This document shows positions 9,511 to 19,610 of a stretch of 64,000 bases of DNA, piece by piece. The stretch is from Pseudomonas sp. EpS/L25 (GTDB lineage: Bacteria > Pseudomonadota > Gammaproteobacteria > Pseudomonadales > Pseudomonadaceae), in contig NZ_LNUP01000015.1 in NCBI RefSeq assembly GCF_001512295.1, positions 651,323 through 715,322 on the forward strand, in the 5' to 3' direction. The notes under the pieces are model-generated. The model made no database searches, was not told the DNA's origin, and saw only the letters and a list, made by a program, of their open reading frames with translations. Every line of letters starts with the position of its first letter. The first letter of the stretch is position 1. A program made the position numbers and the translations under genes.

Positions 9511-10554
9511 TTACGAAATCCTCCGCCACTGCCGCGGACTTACCTGAAACCACCGCCGAAACGCCCGCGAAAAGGCGCTCGTCTCCGAATACCCCAACAA
9601 CGGTGCCAGGTCGGTGACCGGCAGCCGCTGCCGCAGGTAATGCTGCGCCAGATCGCGGCGGACCCCCTCGACCAGGGCCGAGAAGCTCGCGCCCTGGTCG
9701 CGCAGACGGCGTTGCAGCTGGCTGGCGGAGAGGTCCAGGCGCTGGGCGATGGACTCCAGGCTAGGTTCGCCCAGGGGCAAGGCCAGGCGTACCGAGGCGC
9801 GGACTTCTTCGAGCAGCGCCACCTGTGGCAGGCGCTGGCCGAGTTGGCGGATGGCGTCCTGCACCACCAGCAGGAGCAGCGGATCGTGGTCGGGCATGGC
9901 CCGGCCGCGCAGGTCGGCCTTGGGCACCAGCATGGCGTTGCAGGGGTGGCCGAAGCTGACCGGGGCATCGAACAGCCGCCGGTGTTCGTGCCAGCCCTCG
10001 GGGCGCGGATGTTCGAATTGCACCGCGCGCGGCGCCCAGGTCGGGCCGAGCACGTGGCGCAAGAGGTTTAGCAGCATGCCCAAGGTCAGTTCGGCGTCCT
10101 GGCGGCGGGCGACGATGGCGCCGTGGCGCACCTGGTAGTCGAAGCGCCAGCAGTCGCCGGCGTCCACCAGCTGGATCAGGGTGCTGTGCTGGTGGAAGGG
10201 AAAGGCGGCGGCGAAGTTCTGCAGCGCCGCCTCGGCGGTGGGCGAGCAGAGCCCTACATAGCCCAGCAGGCCGAGCATCTGCGGCTTGAATTGCTGGCCG
10301 TAGTGCAGCCCGAAATTGTCGCAGCCGGACTGGGCGGCGGCCTCTTCCAGCACTCGGCAGTAGTTGCCCAGCCCCAGGCTCAGGGTGGGGTGCTGCAACT
10401 GCTCGGGATCGATGCCGGCGGTGCCGAAGATACGGTCCACGTCGCCGCCGTGGCTGGCAATGACGGCATCCAGCCCGCTGGCGGCGGCAGAGAGCACGCC
10501 GAGGTTGCGCGACGGTGAGGTCAGGGCGGCGAAGCTGGAGGCAGCCAGGGGCAT
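9511..10554 (-). CDS. AraC family transcriptional regulator (AraC_N/OruR-type)
   Basis: A 347-residue regulator. The N-terminal half resembles the arabinose-binding-like domain of OruR/ArgR-type Pseudomonas regulators (GLGNYCRVLEEAAAQSG). The C-terminal 100 residues carry the two AraC helix-turn-helix motifs (LDLSASQLQRRLRDQGASFS, then VTDLAPLLGYSETSAFSRAF). It is divergent from the ethanolamine permease gene across a 339-bp gap, so control of the eat-eutBC operon is a reasonable inference. The ATG at 10554 is preferred over a TTG 13 codons upstream; neither has a strong ribosome site. Confidence 0.88.
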   Translation of the reverse strand: MPLAASSFAALTSPSRNLGVLSAAASGLDAVIASHGGDVDRIFGTAGIDPEQLQHPTLSLGLGNYCRVLEEAAAQSGCDNFGLHYGQQFKPQMLGLLGYVGLCSPTAEAALQNFAAAFPFHQHSTLIQLVDAGDCWRFDYQVRHGAIVARRQDAELTLGMLLNLLRHVLGPTWAPRAVQFEHPRPEGWHEHRRLFDAPVSFGHPCNAMLVPKADLRGRAMPDHDPLLLLVVQDAIRQLGQRLPQVALLEEVRASVRLALPLGEPSLESIAQRLDLSASQLQRRLRDQGASFSALVEGVRRDLAQHYLRQRLPVTDLAPLLGYSETSAFSRAFRRWFQVSPRQWRRIS

Positions 10555-10751
10555 GGGTGAGGTCCGTGGAGAGATTAGGCACGGATGAAGCAAAGGCTGT
10601 GCCCCTGGGCGAGGAATGTCCGCCGGGGACCGTCAAGACGCTGAGGATTTCACGGTATTACGGCTCTCGCTCTGCCTCATCGTGGGGCGGCCTCCATTGA
10701 TGCGCACCCTGGTGGTGCGGTCTCGGGTAGCACCCTGGGAAGAGGGGTAAC

Positions 10752-10868
10752 GCCGACTTGACCTGAGGCCGCAGTGGCCGTGCCGACGGGGCAAGTCGGC
10801 GCGGCTCCAGGCTCGCTAAGCTCGAAAAAGCCGGGCATCGCGGGATCGCGGTGACCCATTCGGATCAC
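10752..10868. promoter_or_regulatory. Inverted repeats upstream of the ethanolamine permease
   Basis: Two symmetrical signals lie in the AraC-eat gap (10555-10893). GCCGACTTG (10752-10760) and CAAGTCGGC (10792-10800) are perfect 9-bp inverted arms 31 bases apart. GTGACCCATTCGGATCAC (10851-10868) is an imperfect palindrome ending 25 bases before the permease start. Either could be a regulator site or leader hairpin. I see no convincing sigma-54 or sigma-70 promoter in the gap. Confidence 0.4.
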
Positions 10869-10893
10869 GTCGCTACAAGGGGAGTGGCCTGTC

Positions 10894-12258
10894 ATGACCA
10901 ACGAGAAATTGAAGCCGACCCTCGGCACCTTGCACCTCTGGGGCATCGCCGTGGGTCTGGTGATCTCCGGGGAATACTTCGGCTGGAGCTACGGTTGGGG
11001 CGTCGCCGGGACGCTGGGCTTCCTGGTCACCGCGCTGGTGGTGGCGGTGATGTATACCTGTTTCATCTTCAGCTTCACCGAGCTGACCACCGCCATTCCC
11101 CATGCCGGCGGGCCCTTCGCCTACAGCCGGCGGGCCTTCGGTCCGGTTGGCGGTACCATCGCCGGGATCGCGACGCTGATCGAATTCGTCTTCGCCCCGC
11201 CGGCCATCGCCATGGCCATCGGTGCCTATCTCAACGTGCAGTTTCCGACGCTCGATCCCAAGCTCTGCGCGGTGGCCGCCTATTTCATCTTCATGACGCT
11301 GAACATCCTCGGGGTGAGCATCGCCGCCACCTTCGAGTTGGTGGTCACGGTGCTGGCGGTGATCGAGCTGCTGATCTTCATGGGTGTGGTCGCGCCGGGC
11401 TTCAGCCTGACCAACTTCACCGCTGGCGGCTGGGCCGGGCAGGACCAGTTCTCCCTGGCCGCGGTGGGTGGCATGTTCGCCGCCATCCCCTTCGCCATCT
11501 GGTTCTTCCTCGCCATCGAGGGCGCGGCCATGGCCGCCGAGGAAGCCAAGGACCCCAAGCGCACCATTCCCAAGGCCTACATCGCCGGCATCCTCACCCT
11601 GGTGACCCTGGCCATCGGCGTGATGATCTTCGCGGGTGGCGTGGGCGACTGGCGTGCCCTGTCCAACATCAACGATCCGCTGCCCCAGGCCATGAAGGGC
11701 GTGGTGGGCGATAACTCGCTGTGGCTGCACCTGCTGGTGGGCATCGGCCTGTTCGGCCTGGTGGCCAGTTTCCACGGCATCATCCTCGGTTATTCGCGGC
11801 AGTTCTTCGCCCTGGCCCGCGCCGGCTTCCTACCCCACGGCCTGGCCAAGCTGTCGCGCTTCCAGACGCCTCATCGCGCGGTGCTGGCCGGTGGCGTGGT
11901 GGGCATCGCCGCCATCTTCAGCGACGGGGTGATCAGCCTGCAGGGCATGACCCTGACCGCCGCCATGATCACCATGAGCGTGTTCGGCGCCATCGTCATG
12001 TACATCATGAGCATGCTCAGCCTGTTCAAGCTACGCCGCAGCGAGCCCAACCTGGAGCGGACCTTCCGCGCCCCCGGCTATCCAGTGGTGCCGGCCATCG
12101 CCCTGGTGCTGGCTGTGGTCTGCCTCATCGCCATGGTCTGGTACAACAGCGTGATCGCCGTGGTGTTCCTGGGCCTGATGGTGATAGGCGCGCTGGTCTG
12201 CGGTCTCAGCCGTAGACAGGGCAACATTGCACCCGACGCTGCCTTCGGCGAGGCCTGA
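10894..12258 (+). CDS. eat: Ethanolamine permease
   Basis: A 454-residue amino-acid/polyamine (APC) superfamily transporter with about 12 hydrophobic segments. It begins MTNEKLKPTLGTLHLWGIAV and contains GLVISGEYFGWSYGWGVAGT and the PHAGGPFAYSRRAFGP block typical of the ethanolamine permease subfamily. It imports ethanolamine across the inner membrane. A ribosome site AAGGGGA precedes the ATG. eutB and eutC follow on the same strand, supporting the substrate. A MITE-like repeat starts the base after its stop codon. Confidence 0.93.
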   Translation: MTNEKLKPTLGTLHLWGIAVGLVISGEYFGWSYGWGVAGTLGFLVTALVVAVMYTCFIFSFTELTTAIPHAGGPFAYSRRAFGPVGGTIAGIATLIEFVFAPPAIAMAIGAYLNVQFPTLDPKLCAVAAYFIFMTLNILGVSIAATFELVVTVLAVIELLIFMGVVAPGFSLTNFTAGGWAGQDQFSLAAVGGMFAAIPFAIWFFLAIEGAAMAAEEAKDPKRTIPKAYIAGILTLVTLAIGVMIFAGGVGDWRALSNINDPLPQAMKGVVGDNSLWLHLLVGIGLFGLVASFHGIILGYSRQFFALARAGFLPHGLAKLSRFQTPHRAVLAGGVVGIAAIFSDGVISLQGMTLTAAMITMSVFGAIVMYIMSMLSLFKLRRSEPNLERTFRAPGYPVVPAIALVLAVVCLIAMVWYNSVIAVVFLGLMVIGALVCGLSRRQGNIAPDAAFGEA

Positions 12259-12398
12259 GAGCCTGTTCAAAGTCTGCTGCGCGTCGGCCAAACGGCGTTG
12301 AAAATGGTTTCGGAATGCTCATTTACCACTCGTAAACTCCGCTTCCTCAGCCATTTTCGCCTTGTTTGTCTCTAGCTCGCGAGCCTTTGAACAGGCTC
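12259..12398. repeat. MITE-like palindromic element, copy 2
   Basis: A 140-bp element between eat and eutB with perfect 13-bp terminal inverted repeats, GAGCCTGTTCAAA (12259-12271) and TTTGAACAGGCTC (12386-12398). The centre has the shared core AATGCTCATTTACCACTCGT followed by AAACTCCGCTTCCTCAG, which is itself palindromic around TTTAC...GTAAA. It starts directly after the eat stop and ends 26 bases before the eutB start. Confidence 0.82.
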
Positions 12399-12424
12399 TG
12401 CGCAGCGCAACCCGAGGAGGTAGC

Positions 12425-13816
12425 ATGAGCGGTTTCCAGCACAGCGTGGGCGGCCAGACCTGGCGTTTCGCCGATCTCAAGGAACTGCTGGCCAAGGCCA
12501 CCCCGGCGCGTTCCGGGGATGTCCTGGCCGGGGTCGCCGCCGGCAGTGACGTGGAGCGGGTGGCGGCGCAGATGGCCCTGGCCGAGGTGCCGCTCAAGCG
12601 CTTCCTCAACGAGGCGGTGATCCCCTACGAGGCCGACGAGGTCACCCGGCTGATCCTGGACAGCCACGACGCCCGGGCCTTCGCCCCGGTCGCCCACCTC
12701 ACCATAGGCGGCTTCCGCGACTGGCTGCTGGGTCCGGCGGCGGACGAGACCAGTCTTGCCGCCCTGGCGCCGGGCTTGACCCCGGAGATGGTCGCCGCGG
12801 TGTCCAAGATCATGCGGATTCAGGATCTGATCCTGGTGGCGCAGAAGGTCCGGGTGGTGACCCGCTTTCGCAACACCATCGGCCTGCGCGGGCGGCTATC
12901 GACCCGCCTGCAGCCCAATCACCCCACCGACGATCCGGCCGGCATCGCCGCCAGCGTCCTCGACGGCTTGCTCTATGGCAACGGCGATGCGGTGATCGGC
13001 ATCAATCCGGCCACCGACAGCACCAGCGGCATCTGCGAGCTGCTGAAGATGCTCGATGCGGTGATCCAGCGCTACGAGATCCCTACCCAGGCCTGCGTGC
13101 TGACCCATGTCACCACCAGCATCGCCGCCATCGAGCGCGGCGCGCCGGTGGACCTGGTGTTCCAGTCCATCGCCGGCACCCAGGGCGCCAACGAGAGCTT
13201 CGGCATCAGCCTGGCGTTGTTGCAGGAAGGCTACGAAGCGGGACTGTCGCAGCACCGCGGCACCCTGGGCGACAACCTCATGTATTTCGAGACCGGGCAG
13301 GGCAGCGCCCTCTCGGCCGGCGCCCACCATGGCGTCGACCAGCAGACCTGCGAGGTGCGCGCCTACGCCGTGGCCCGAAAGTTCAAGCCGCTGCTGGTGA
13401 ACACCGTGGTCGGCTTCATCGGCCCGGAGTATCTCTACAACGGCAAGCAGATCATCCGCGCCGGGCTCGAAGATCACTTCTGCGGCAAGCTGCTCGGCGT
13501 GCCCATGGGCTGCGACATCTGCTACACCAACCATGCCGAGGCCGACCAGGACGACATGGACATGCTGCTGACCCTGCTGGGCGCAGCGGGCATCAATTTC
13601 ATCATGGGCATCCCGGGGTCGGACGACGTGATGCTCAACTACCAGACCACCTCCTTCCACGATGCTCTCTACGCTCGCCAGGTACTGGGCCTGCAACCGG
13701 CGCCGGAATTCGCCACCTGGCTCGACCGTCTGGGCATCCTGCGCCTGGAGGATGGCCGCTTCCGTCTCGGCGAGGGCTTGCCGGCGCCGTTCCAGCGGGT
13801 GTTGGCGCAGTTGTAG
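12425..13816 (+). CDS. eutB: Ethanolamine ammonia-lyase large subunit
   Basis: A 463-residue catalytic subunit of the adenosylcobalamin-dependent enzyme that splits ethanolamine into acetaldehyde and ammonia. Length and sequence fit EutB, with conserved blocks TRFRNTIGLRGRLSTRLQPN, GINPATDSTSGICELLKMLD, FQSIAGTQGANESFGISL and YFETGQGSALSAGAHHG. The start at 12425 (MSGFQHSVGG) follows a strong GAGGAGG site. eutC follows after a REP-containing gap. The acetaldehyde dehydrogenase and the cobalamin-reactivation genes are not next to it. Confidence 0.97.
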   Translation: MSGFQHSVGGQTWRFADLKELLAKATPARSGDVLAGVAAGSDVERVAAQMALAEVPLKRFLNEAVIPYEADEVTRLILDSHDARAFAPVAHLTIGGFRDWLLGPAADETSLAALAPGLTPEMVAAVSKIMRIQDLILVAQKVRVVTRFRNTIGLRGRLSTRLQPNHPTDDPAGIAASVLDGLLYGNGDAVIGINPATDSTSGICELLKMLDAVIQRYEIPTQACVLTHVTTSIAAIERGAPVDLVFQSIAGTQGANESFGISLALLQEGYEAGLSQHRGTLGDNLMYFETGQGSALSAGAHHGVDQQTCEVRAYAVARKFKPLLVNTVVGFIGPEYLYNGKQIIRAGLEDHFCGKLLGVPMGCDICYTNHAEADQDDMDMLLTLLGAAGINFIMGIPGSDDVMLNYQTTSFHDALYARQVLGLQPAPEFATWLDRLGILRLEDGRFRLGEGLPAPFQRVLAQL

Positions 13817-13820
13817 GAAG

Positions 13821-13920
13821 GATCGCGGCCATGGGCCGCTCCTACCGATACGGAAGGAGCTTGTAGGAGCGGCCCATGGCCGCGATAAGGCCGCATCGGC
13901 GGACCGCCATGGCCGCGATA
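13821..13920. repeat. REP-like palindrome cluster between eutB and eutC
   Basis: Two REP units face each other (ATCGCGGCCATGGGCCGCTC then CTACC at 13822-13845; GTAGGAGCGGCCCATGGCCG at 13863-13882), and a third half-unit, GCCATGGCCGCGATA, ends at 13920. They can form a strong stem-loop in the eutBC message. Confidence 0.75.
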
Positions 13921-13960
13921 GCCCTTGCAGACAGACACCGAATCGCTCAGGAGCCTTTGC

Positions 13961-14776
13961 ATGAATTCCAACGACACCGCCCGCCCCGACCCCTGGGCCG
14001 AATTGCGTCGCCTGACCCCCGCGCGGATCGCCTTGGGCCGTGCCGGCACCAGCCTGCCGACGGCGGCGCAGCTGGATTTCCAGGCCGCCCATGCCCAGGC
14101 CCGCGATGCCGTGCACCTGGCGTTCGACCACCAGGCATTACGCGAAGGCCTGGCCGCCCAGGGCCGCGAGACCCTGGTGCTCAAGAGCGCCGCGCCGGAT
14201 CGCCATACCTATCTGCAACGCCCGGACCTGGGGCGGAAGCTGTCCGAAGAATCCGCCCGCGAACTCCAGACCTATGCCGCCGAGCATCCCGAGGGTTTCG
14301 ACGTCGCCGTGGTCATCGCCGACGGCCTCTCCGCCCTGGCGGTGCATCGCCACGCGTTGCCCTTCCTCGAACGCCTGGCCGACCAGGCCCAGGCCGAGGG
14401 CTGGCGCTGGGCACCGGTGACCCTGGTGGAGCAGGGGCGGGTAGCGGTGGGTGACGAGATCGGCGGGCTGCTCAAGGCGCGCCTGCTGGTGATGCTGATC
14501 GGCGAGCGTCCTGGCCTGAGTTCGCCCGACAGCCTCGGGCTCTACTTCACCTACGGCCCACGCCCAGGGCTAAACGACGCCTATCGCAACTGCATCTCCA
14601 ACGTGCGCCTGGAAGGCCTCGCCTATGGCCTGGCGGCGCACAAGCTGCTCTACCTGATGCGCGAGGCGGATCGCCGCAAGCTCTCCGGCGTGCAACTCAA
14701 GGACGAAGCCGAGGTGCCGCTGTTGGACGGCGGGCAGGAGAACGCGCGGATCGGCAATTTCCTCACCGACCAGTGA
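13961..14776 (+). CDS. eutC: Ethanolamine ammonia-lyase small subunit
   Basis: A 271-residue small subunit that helps bind adenosylcobalamin in the EutBC complex. Conserved blocks include [20 protein letters not shown] near the N-terminus, [49 protein letters not shown] and [11 protein letters not shown]. The ATG at 13961 has AGGAG seven bases upstream; an upstream in-frame TTG is weaker. It is the last gene of the eat-eutBC operon. Confidence 0.96.
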   Translation: MNSNDTARPDPWAELRRLTPARIALGRAGTSLPTAAQLDFQAAHAQARDAVHLAFDHQALREGLAAQGRETLVLKSAAPDRHTYLQRPDLGRKLSEESARELQTYAAEHPEGFDVAVVIADGLSALAVHRHALPFLERLADQAQAEGWRWAPVTLVEQGRVAVGDEIGGLLKARLLVMLIGERPGLSSPDSLGLYFTYGPRPGLNDAYRNCISNVRLEGLAYGLAAHKLLYLMREADRRKLSGVQLKDEAEVPLLDGGQENARIGNFLTDQ

Positions 14777-14784
14777 GCGAGCCT

Positions 14785-14810
14785 GACTCTCAGGCCGACC
14801 TGAGAGTCTT
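14785..14810. terminator. Hairpin after eutC, overlapping the end of the converging GNAT gene
   Basis: GACTCTCAGG (14785-14794) and CCTGAGAGTC (14799-14808) form a perfect 10-bp stem with a 4-nt loop, eight bases after the eutC stop. Only two T residues follow, so it is a probable but not classic terminator. Its right arm encodes the last residues of the opposite gene. Confidence 0.5.
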
Positions 14811-15224
14811 GCGCAAGAAGTACCGCGCGAAGCCCGGCGGATAGTCCGCCAGTTCGCCGAACACCTCGTAGCCCAAGCGCTCGTAGAAGCCGCGGGCCTG
14901 GAATTCATGGGTGTCGAGCCAGGCGCCGTGGCAGCCGCGGGCCAGGGCTTCGGCCTCGGCGCGCCGCAGCAACTCGCGGCCGGCGCCCTGGCCGCGAGCG
15001 GCTTCCTCCACCGCCAGCAACTGCACATAGAGCCAGCCATAGCTGGTGTAGCCCCAGAGTCCGCCGAGGGATTCGCCGCCACGGGTCAGGCTGATGACCA
15101 GGGCCCGGTAGCCGCTCGGGCCGGCCTGGCGGTCGTTGTAGCGTCTCAGCGGCGCGGCGATGGCTTGGCGCAGGTCTTCGCGTGCTTCGTCGGTCAGGTG
15201 GTAGTCCAGTGGCGCTGCGGGCAT
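14790..15224 (-). CDS. GNAT family N-acetyltransferase
   Basis: A 144-residue acetyltransferase. The acetyl-CoA-binding block is seen as QLLAVEEAARGQGAGRELL (about residues 70-88), followed by GAWLDTHEFQARGFYERLGYEVFGEL, the usual final strands and helices of the fold. Its substrate is unknown. The start at 15224 (MPAAPLDYHLTD) is chosen because the upstream in-frame extension is basic and unconserved in character. It converges on eutC and is divergent from the next gene. Confidence 0.8.
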   Translation of the reverse strand: MPAAPLDYHLTDEAREDLRQAIAAPLRRYNDRQAGPSGYRALVISLTRGGESLGGLWGYTSYGWLYVQLLAVEEAARGQGAGRELLRRAEAEALARGCHGAWLDTHEFQARGFYERLGYEVFGELADYPPGFARYFLRKTLRSA

Positions 15225-15351
15225 GGCGATGGTCTCTGGAAGAGGTCTGCCCGAGCATAGCGCAGCACCGCTGCGTGACCGCCGGGTTCTGCCGCTTTCG
15301 CCGCGCCGGCCTTGGGGTAGCATGGCCCTTTACCCATTTCGCGGGGGAGCC

Positions 15352-16257
15352 ATGGACATACGTGAAGGTCGCGCCCGGGTCGGCACGCTGGAGCTGGCCT
15401 ACGAGGATTGGGGCGATCCCGCCGATCCGGCGCTGCTGTTGATCATGGGCTTCGGTGCCCAGTTGCTGCTGTGGCCGGAGGGCTTCTGCGAGGCTCTGGT
15501 GCAGCGCGGCCTGCGGGTGATCCGCTTCGATAACCGCGACATCGGCCAGTCCTCGCGGCTGGGCTGGCCGGGTGGTCGGCCGCCTTTCTTGTGGCCGGTG
15601 CTCGGGCGGGCCCAGTTGGGCAAGACCAGTCCAGTGCCCTATCGCCTGGAGGCCATGGCCGCCGACGCCATCGGCCTGCTCGATCACCTGGGCATCGACC
15701 GCGCCTTCGTGCTGGGTGGCTCCATGGGCGGCATGATCGCCCAGATCCTCGCTGCCGACTGGCCGCAGCGGGTAAAGCGGCTGGGCATTCTGTTCTCTTC
15801 CACCAACCAGCCGCTGTTGCCACCGCCGTCGTTCAGGCTGCTCGGCAGCCTGCTGTTGCGGCCGCCGGCCGATCTGCCGCTGGATGCGGCGATCGCGCGG
15901 CAGAAGGCGCTGCTGCGTGGCATCGAAAGTCCCCGCTACCGGCAGAGCGACGCCGACCTCGAACGGCTGGTGCAGCGTGTCCTGGCACGCGGCGTGGACG
16001 TGGACGGGGTGCAGCGCCAGCTGTTCGCCCTGCTCGGCAGCGGTGACCTGCGCCCCTTCGCCCGCCGTATCCAGGCGCCGACCCTGGTGGTGCACGGCGC
16101 CTGCGATCCACTGTTGCGCCCGGCCTGTGGCCGCGCCGTGGCGCGAGCCATCCCCGGCGCGCGCTTCGAACTTATCCCGGCCATGGCCCACGACCTGCCG
16201 GCGCCGCTGTGGCCGCGACTGAGCCAGCTGTTCGTCGACTTCTTCCTGGCGCCCTGA
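15352..16257 (+). CDS. Alpha/beta fold hydrolase
   Basis: A 301-residue esterase-like hydrolase. The oxyanion region LLLIMGFGAQLLLWP, the nucleophile elbow GGSMGGMIAQ (Ser about residue 124), an acid in HGACDPLLRP and a final His in AMAHDLPAPL form the usual catalytic triad. The NRDIGQSSRL block is typical of the group close to aclacinomycin methylesterase-like hydrolases. The start at 15352 follows GGGGGAG. It is nine bases upstream of, and convergent with, rutR. Substrate unknown. Confidence 0.85.
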   Translation: MDIREGRARVGTLELAYEDWGDPADPALLLIMGFGAQLLLWPEGFCEALVQRGLRVIRFDNRDIGQSSRLGWPGGRPPFLWPVLGRAQLGKTSPVPYRLEAMAADAIGLLDHLGIDRAFVLGGSMGGMIAQILAADWPQRVKRLGILFSSTNQPLLPPPSFRLLGSLLLRPPADLPLDAAIARQKALLRGIESPRYRQSDADLERLVQRVLARGVDVDGVQRQLFALLGSGDLRPFARRIQAPTLVVHGACDPLLRPACGRAVARAIPGARFELIPAMAHDLPAPLWPRLSQLFVDFFLAP

Positions 16258-16265
16258 TCCCGCGC

Positions 16266-16949
16266 TCAGGTGGCGGGACGGGGCCTCAGGCCCTCGATGA
16301 TCAGGGTCTCGAGGCCCTGCAGCACCTCTTCGAAGAAGTCCGGGTCGGTCAGGTTGCGCCCGCAGAGGGCCTGCACCTGCACCCGGAAGTCCGCGTAATG
16401 CTGGGTGGTGGCCCAGATGCTGAAGATCAGGTGGTGCGGATCCACCGGTGCCAGCTTGCCGGCGGCGATCCAGGCGCGGATCACCCGGACCTTTTCGACC
16501 AGCAGGTCGTGCAGACTGCTCTGCAACTCCGGCAGCAGCAGCGGCGCGCCCTGGATCATCTCCAGGCAGAACAGGCGGGACTCGGCCGGCCGGTCGCGGG
16601 ACATCTCCAGCTTCTGGCGCAGATAGCCGCGCAGGGCGTCGAGGGGTTCCTGGTCTTCGCTGAAGGTGCGCAGCGGGCTCAGCCAGGTGGCGAGCAACTG
16701 ACGCAACACGGCCAGGTACAGCTCTTCCTTGTTGCTGAAGTAATAGAGGAGGTTGGTCTTGGAGACATCCGCTTGCAGCGCGACCTGATCCAGGCTGGCG
16801 CCATGCAGGCCGAAGCGGGAAAAGATATCGAGGGCCGCGCCGAGGATCTGCGCGCGCTTGGCCTCGATCTGCCGTAGCCGTCGCTGCTGGGCGGCCGGGC
16901 TGGGGGTGCGGGACTTACGTGGGGGCGAAGCGTCACTGGCCTGACTCAC
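16266..16949 (-). CDS. rutR: TetR-family regulator of pyrimidine catabolism, RutR-like
   Basis: A 227-residue TetR regulator. The helix-turn-helix lies at about residues 35-75 (ILGAALDIFSRFGLHGASLD...DVSKTNLLYYFSNKEELY). The C-terminal half keeps RutR features such as LEMIQGAPLL and IFSIWATTQHYADF. E. coli RutR represses the rut operon and releases DNA on binding uracil. Here it is divergent from rutA, and RutR-like operators are visible before rutA and before the oxygenase operon at 21.1 kb. This gene is therefore the likely regulator of both. Confidence 0.92.
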   Translation of the reverse strand: MSQASDASPPRKSRTPSPAAQQRRLRQIEAKRAQILGAALDIFSRFGLHGASLDQVALQADVSKTNLLYYFSNKEELYLAVLRQLLATWLSPLRTFSEDQEPLDALRGYLRQKLEMSRDRPAESRLFCLEMIQGAPLLLPELQSSLHDLLVEKVRVIRAWIAAGKLAPVDPHHLIFSIWATTQHYADFRVQVQALCGRNLTDPDFFEEVLQGLETLIIEGLRPRPAT

Positions 16950-17129
16950 GAACTGCTCCTTGGGCCTTATTCGATGTCTGACGCGTGCCAGTCACTCGGT
17001 GAACGGCTAAGGCACGGTCGCTCGGTTCGCACCATCCTGGCGACGAACAAATGGCGAACACCTCGATGGTCGCCAAGAGTTCAACTCTAGCATGTCGGAC
17101 GGCCGTTCATGCCCCGGATTCGGGCACCC

Positions 17130-17146
17130 TGCACAAACCAGGTGCT
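17130..17146. promoter_or_regulatory. NtrC-like binding site upstream of rutA
   Basis: TGCACAAACCAGGTGCT matches the NtrC consensus TGCACC-N5-GGTGCA with correct spacing and two mismatches. It lies about 90 bases before the sigma-54 promoter, a typical enhancer position. This suggests activation by NtrC under nitrogen limitation. Confidence 0.6.
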
Positions 17147-17152
17147 CTAGTG

Positions 17153-17168
17153 TGGACCAAATAGTCTG
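17153..17168. promoter_or_regulatory. RutR-like operator upstream of rutA
   Basis: TGGACCAAATAGTCTG agrees with the RutR palindrome TTGACCAnnTGGTCAA at about 10 of 14 fixed positions, with the same AA spacer as the site at 21141. It sits between the NtrC-like site and the sigma-54 promoter. Confidence 0.55.
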
Positions 17169-17220
17169 AATTTAATCACGGATGCGATCCAAGTGATTGA
17201 TTGGGCTTAATTTTCAGAAC

Positions 17221-17237
17221 TTGGCAAGCTTTCTGCT
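17221..17237 (+). promoter_or_regulatory. Sigma-54 promoter of the rut operon
   Basis: TTGGCAAGCTTTCTGCT has the obligatory GG-N10-GC spacing (GG at 17223-17224, GC at 17235-17236), close to the consensus TGGCAC-N5-TTGC. The predicted transcript starts near 17247, about 55 bases before the rutA ATG. Confidence 0.65.
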
Positions 17238-17301
17238 CTCATCCTGCAGCAACGGCGCCCTCGGGTGCGTTCCGATTCCTGACTGCGGAAGAGTGCGAGC
17301 G

Positions 17302-18389
<1,088 letters not shown>

Positions 18390-18390
<1 letters not shown>

Positions 18391-19118
18391 TGAATGCCGT
18401 GGAAACCCTGGCGGGTTATGCCCTGCCCGCGAGCGACGCCGAGGCGGTGACCTTGCCGGCGCGCCCCGAACCCCTGCGTCTCAAGGCCAGCGAGACGGCC
18501 CTGATCGTGGTGGACATGCAGAATGCCTATGCCAGCCAGGGGGGCTACCTGGACCTGGCCGGCTTCGACGTCTCGGCCACCGGGCCGGTGATCGAGAACG
18601 TCGCCGCCGTAGTGGAGACCGCCCGCGGCGCGGGTATCCAGGTGGTCTGGTTCCAGAACGGCTGGGACCCGGAATACCGCGAGGCCGGCGGCCCCGGTTC
18701 GCCCAACTGGCACAAGTCCAATGCCCTCAAGACCATGCGCAAGCGACCCGAGCTGCAGGGGCAATTGCTGGCCAAGGGCGGCTGGGACTACGCCCTGGTG
18801 GATCGGCTGCAGCCGGCGGCGGCAGACCTGGTGGTGCCCAAGACCCGCTACAGCGGCTTCTACAACACCAACCTGGACAGCCTGCTACGCGCCCGTGGCA
18901 TCCGCAACCTGGTGTTCGTCGGCGTCGCCACCAACGTCTGCGTGGAGTCGACCCTGAGGGACGGCTTCTTCCTCGAATATTTCGGCGTCTGCCTGCACGA
19001 CGCCTGCCACCAGGCCGGCCCGCGTGCGGCCCACGACGCTGCGCTGTTCAACATCGAGACCTTCTTCGGCTGGGTCGCCAGCTGCGCCGACTTCCACACC
19101 ACCTTCGCCAAGGACTGA
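18390..19118 (+). CDS. rutB: Ureidoacrylate amidohydrolase RutB
   Basis: A 242-residue cysteine hydrolase of the isochorismatase fold. It hydrolyses the ureidoacrylate peracid or ureidoacrylate made by RutA, releasing carbamate and so ammonia. The triad is visible: Asp in [10 protein letters not shown], Lys in [10 protein letters not shown] and Cys in [11 protein letters not shown]. It begins inside the rutA stop codon, so translation is coupled. Length and order match rut operons. Confidence 0.96.
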
Positions 19119-19124
19119 GCCACC

Positions 19125-19508
19125 ATGCCCAAGCAAGCCGTGATCCCCGCCGGTACCGGTACCCCCATCGCCCCCTTCGTGCCCGGCAGCCTGGCCGATG
19201 GGGTGCTCTATGTCTCCGGCACCCTGCCGTTCGATGCGCAGAACAACGTGGTCCATGTCGGCGACGCCGCCGCCCAGGCGCGCCATGTCCTCACCACCAT
19301 CCAGGGGGTGGTGGAGGCGGCGGGTGGCACCATGGCCGATGTCACCTTCAACATGATCATGCTCACCGACTGGGCGAACTACGCCGCCATCAACGCGGTG
19401 TACGCCGAGTTCTTCCCGGGCGAGAAGCCGGCGCGCTATTGCATCCAGTGCGGCCTGGTGAAGCCGGACGCCCTGATCGAGATCGCCAGCATCGCCCATG
19501 TCGGCTAG
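19125..19508 (+). CDS. rutC: 3-aminoacrylate deaminase RutC (RidA family)
   Basis: A 127-residue YjgF/RidA-family trimeric protein starting [20 protein letters not shown], with [20 protein letters not shown] and [15 protein letters not shown] blocks. It accelerates removal of 3-aminoacrylate in the Rut pathway. It follows rutB by six bases. The gap after it (19509-19610) carries a CCCTCTCC/GGAGAGGG repeat that may form a hairpin inside the operon message. Confidence 0.95.
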   Translation: MPKQAVIPAGTGTPIAPFVPGSLADGVLYVSGTLPFDAQNNVVHVGDAAAQARHVLTTIQGVVEAAGGTMADVTFNMIMLTDWANYAAINAVYAEFFPGEKPARYCIQCGLVKPDALIEIASIAHVG

Positions 19509-19610
19509 GACGAGCGCCGTACTCTGCCCCCGCTCCGTACCGCCCCCTCTCCCTCCGGGAGAGGGCTGTGGAGAGGGCTACCTCAACCACTGAACCACCG
19601 AGGACCGCCC

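Noticed and set aside
8687-9547. Small proteins such as one reading CSPFGPACGCYSATLRF within element A, and similar ones in element B
   Set aside because: The same DNA is open in several frames and both strands, changes in step with the repeat's palindromes, and lacks ribosome sites. Treated as non-coding repeat.
13821-13920. Repeated units considered as a CRISPR array
   Set aside because: Only two or three facing palindromic units with no regular spacers and no cas genes; they are REP-like.
16950-17129. Inverted words GGCGAACACC...GGTCGCC and GAGTTCAACTC upstream of rutR as operators
   Set aside because: Short or imperfect and unlike the RutR or NtrC consensus; could occur by chance.
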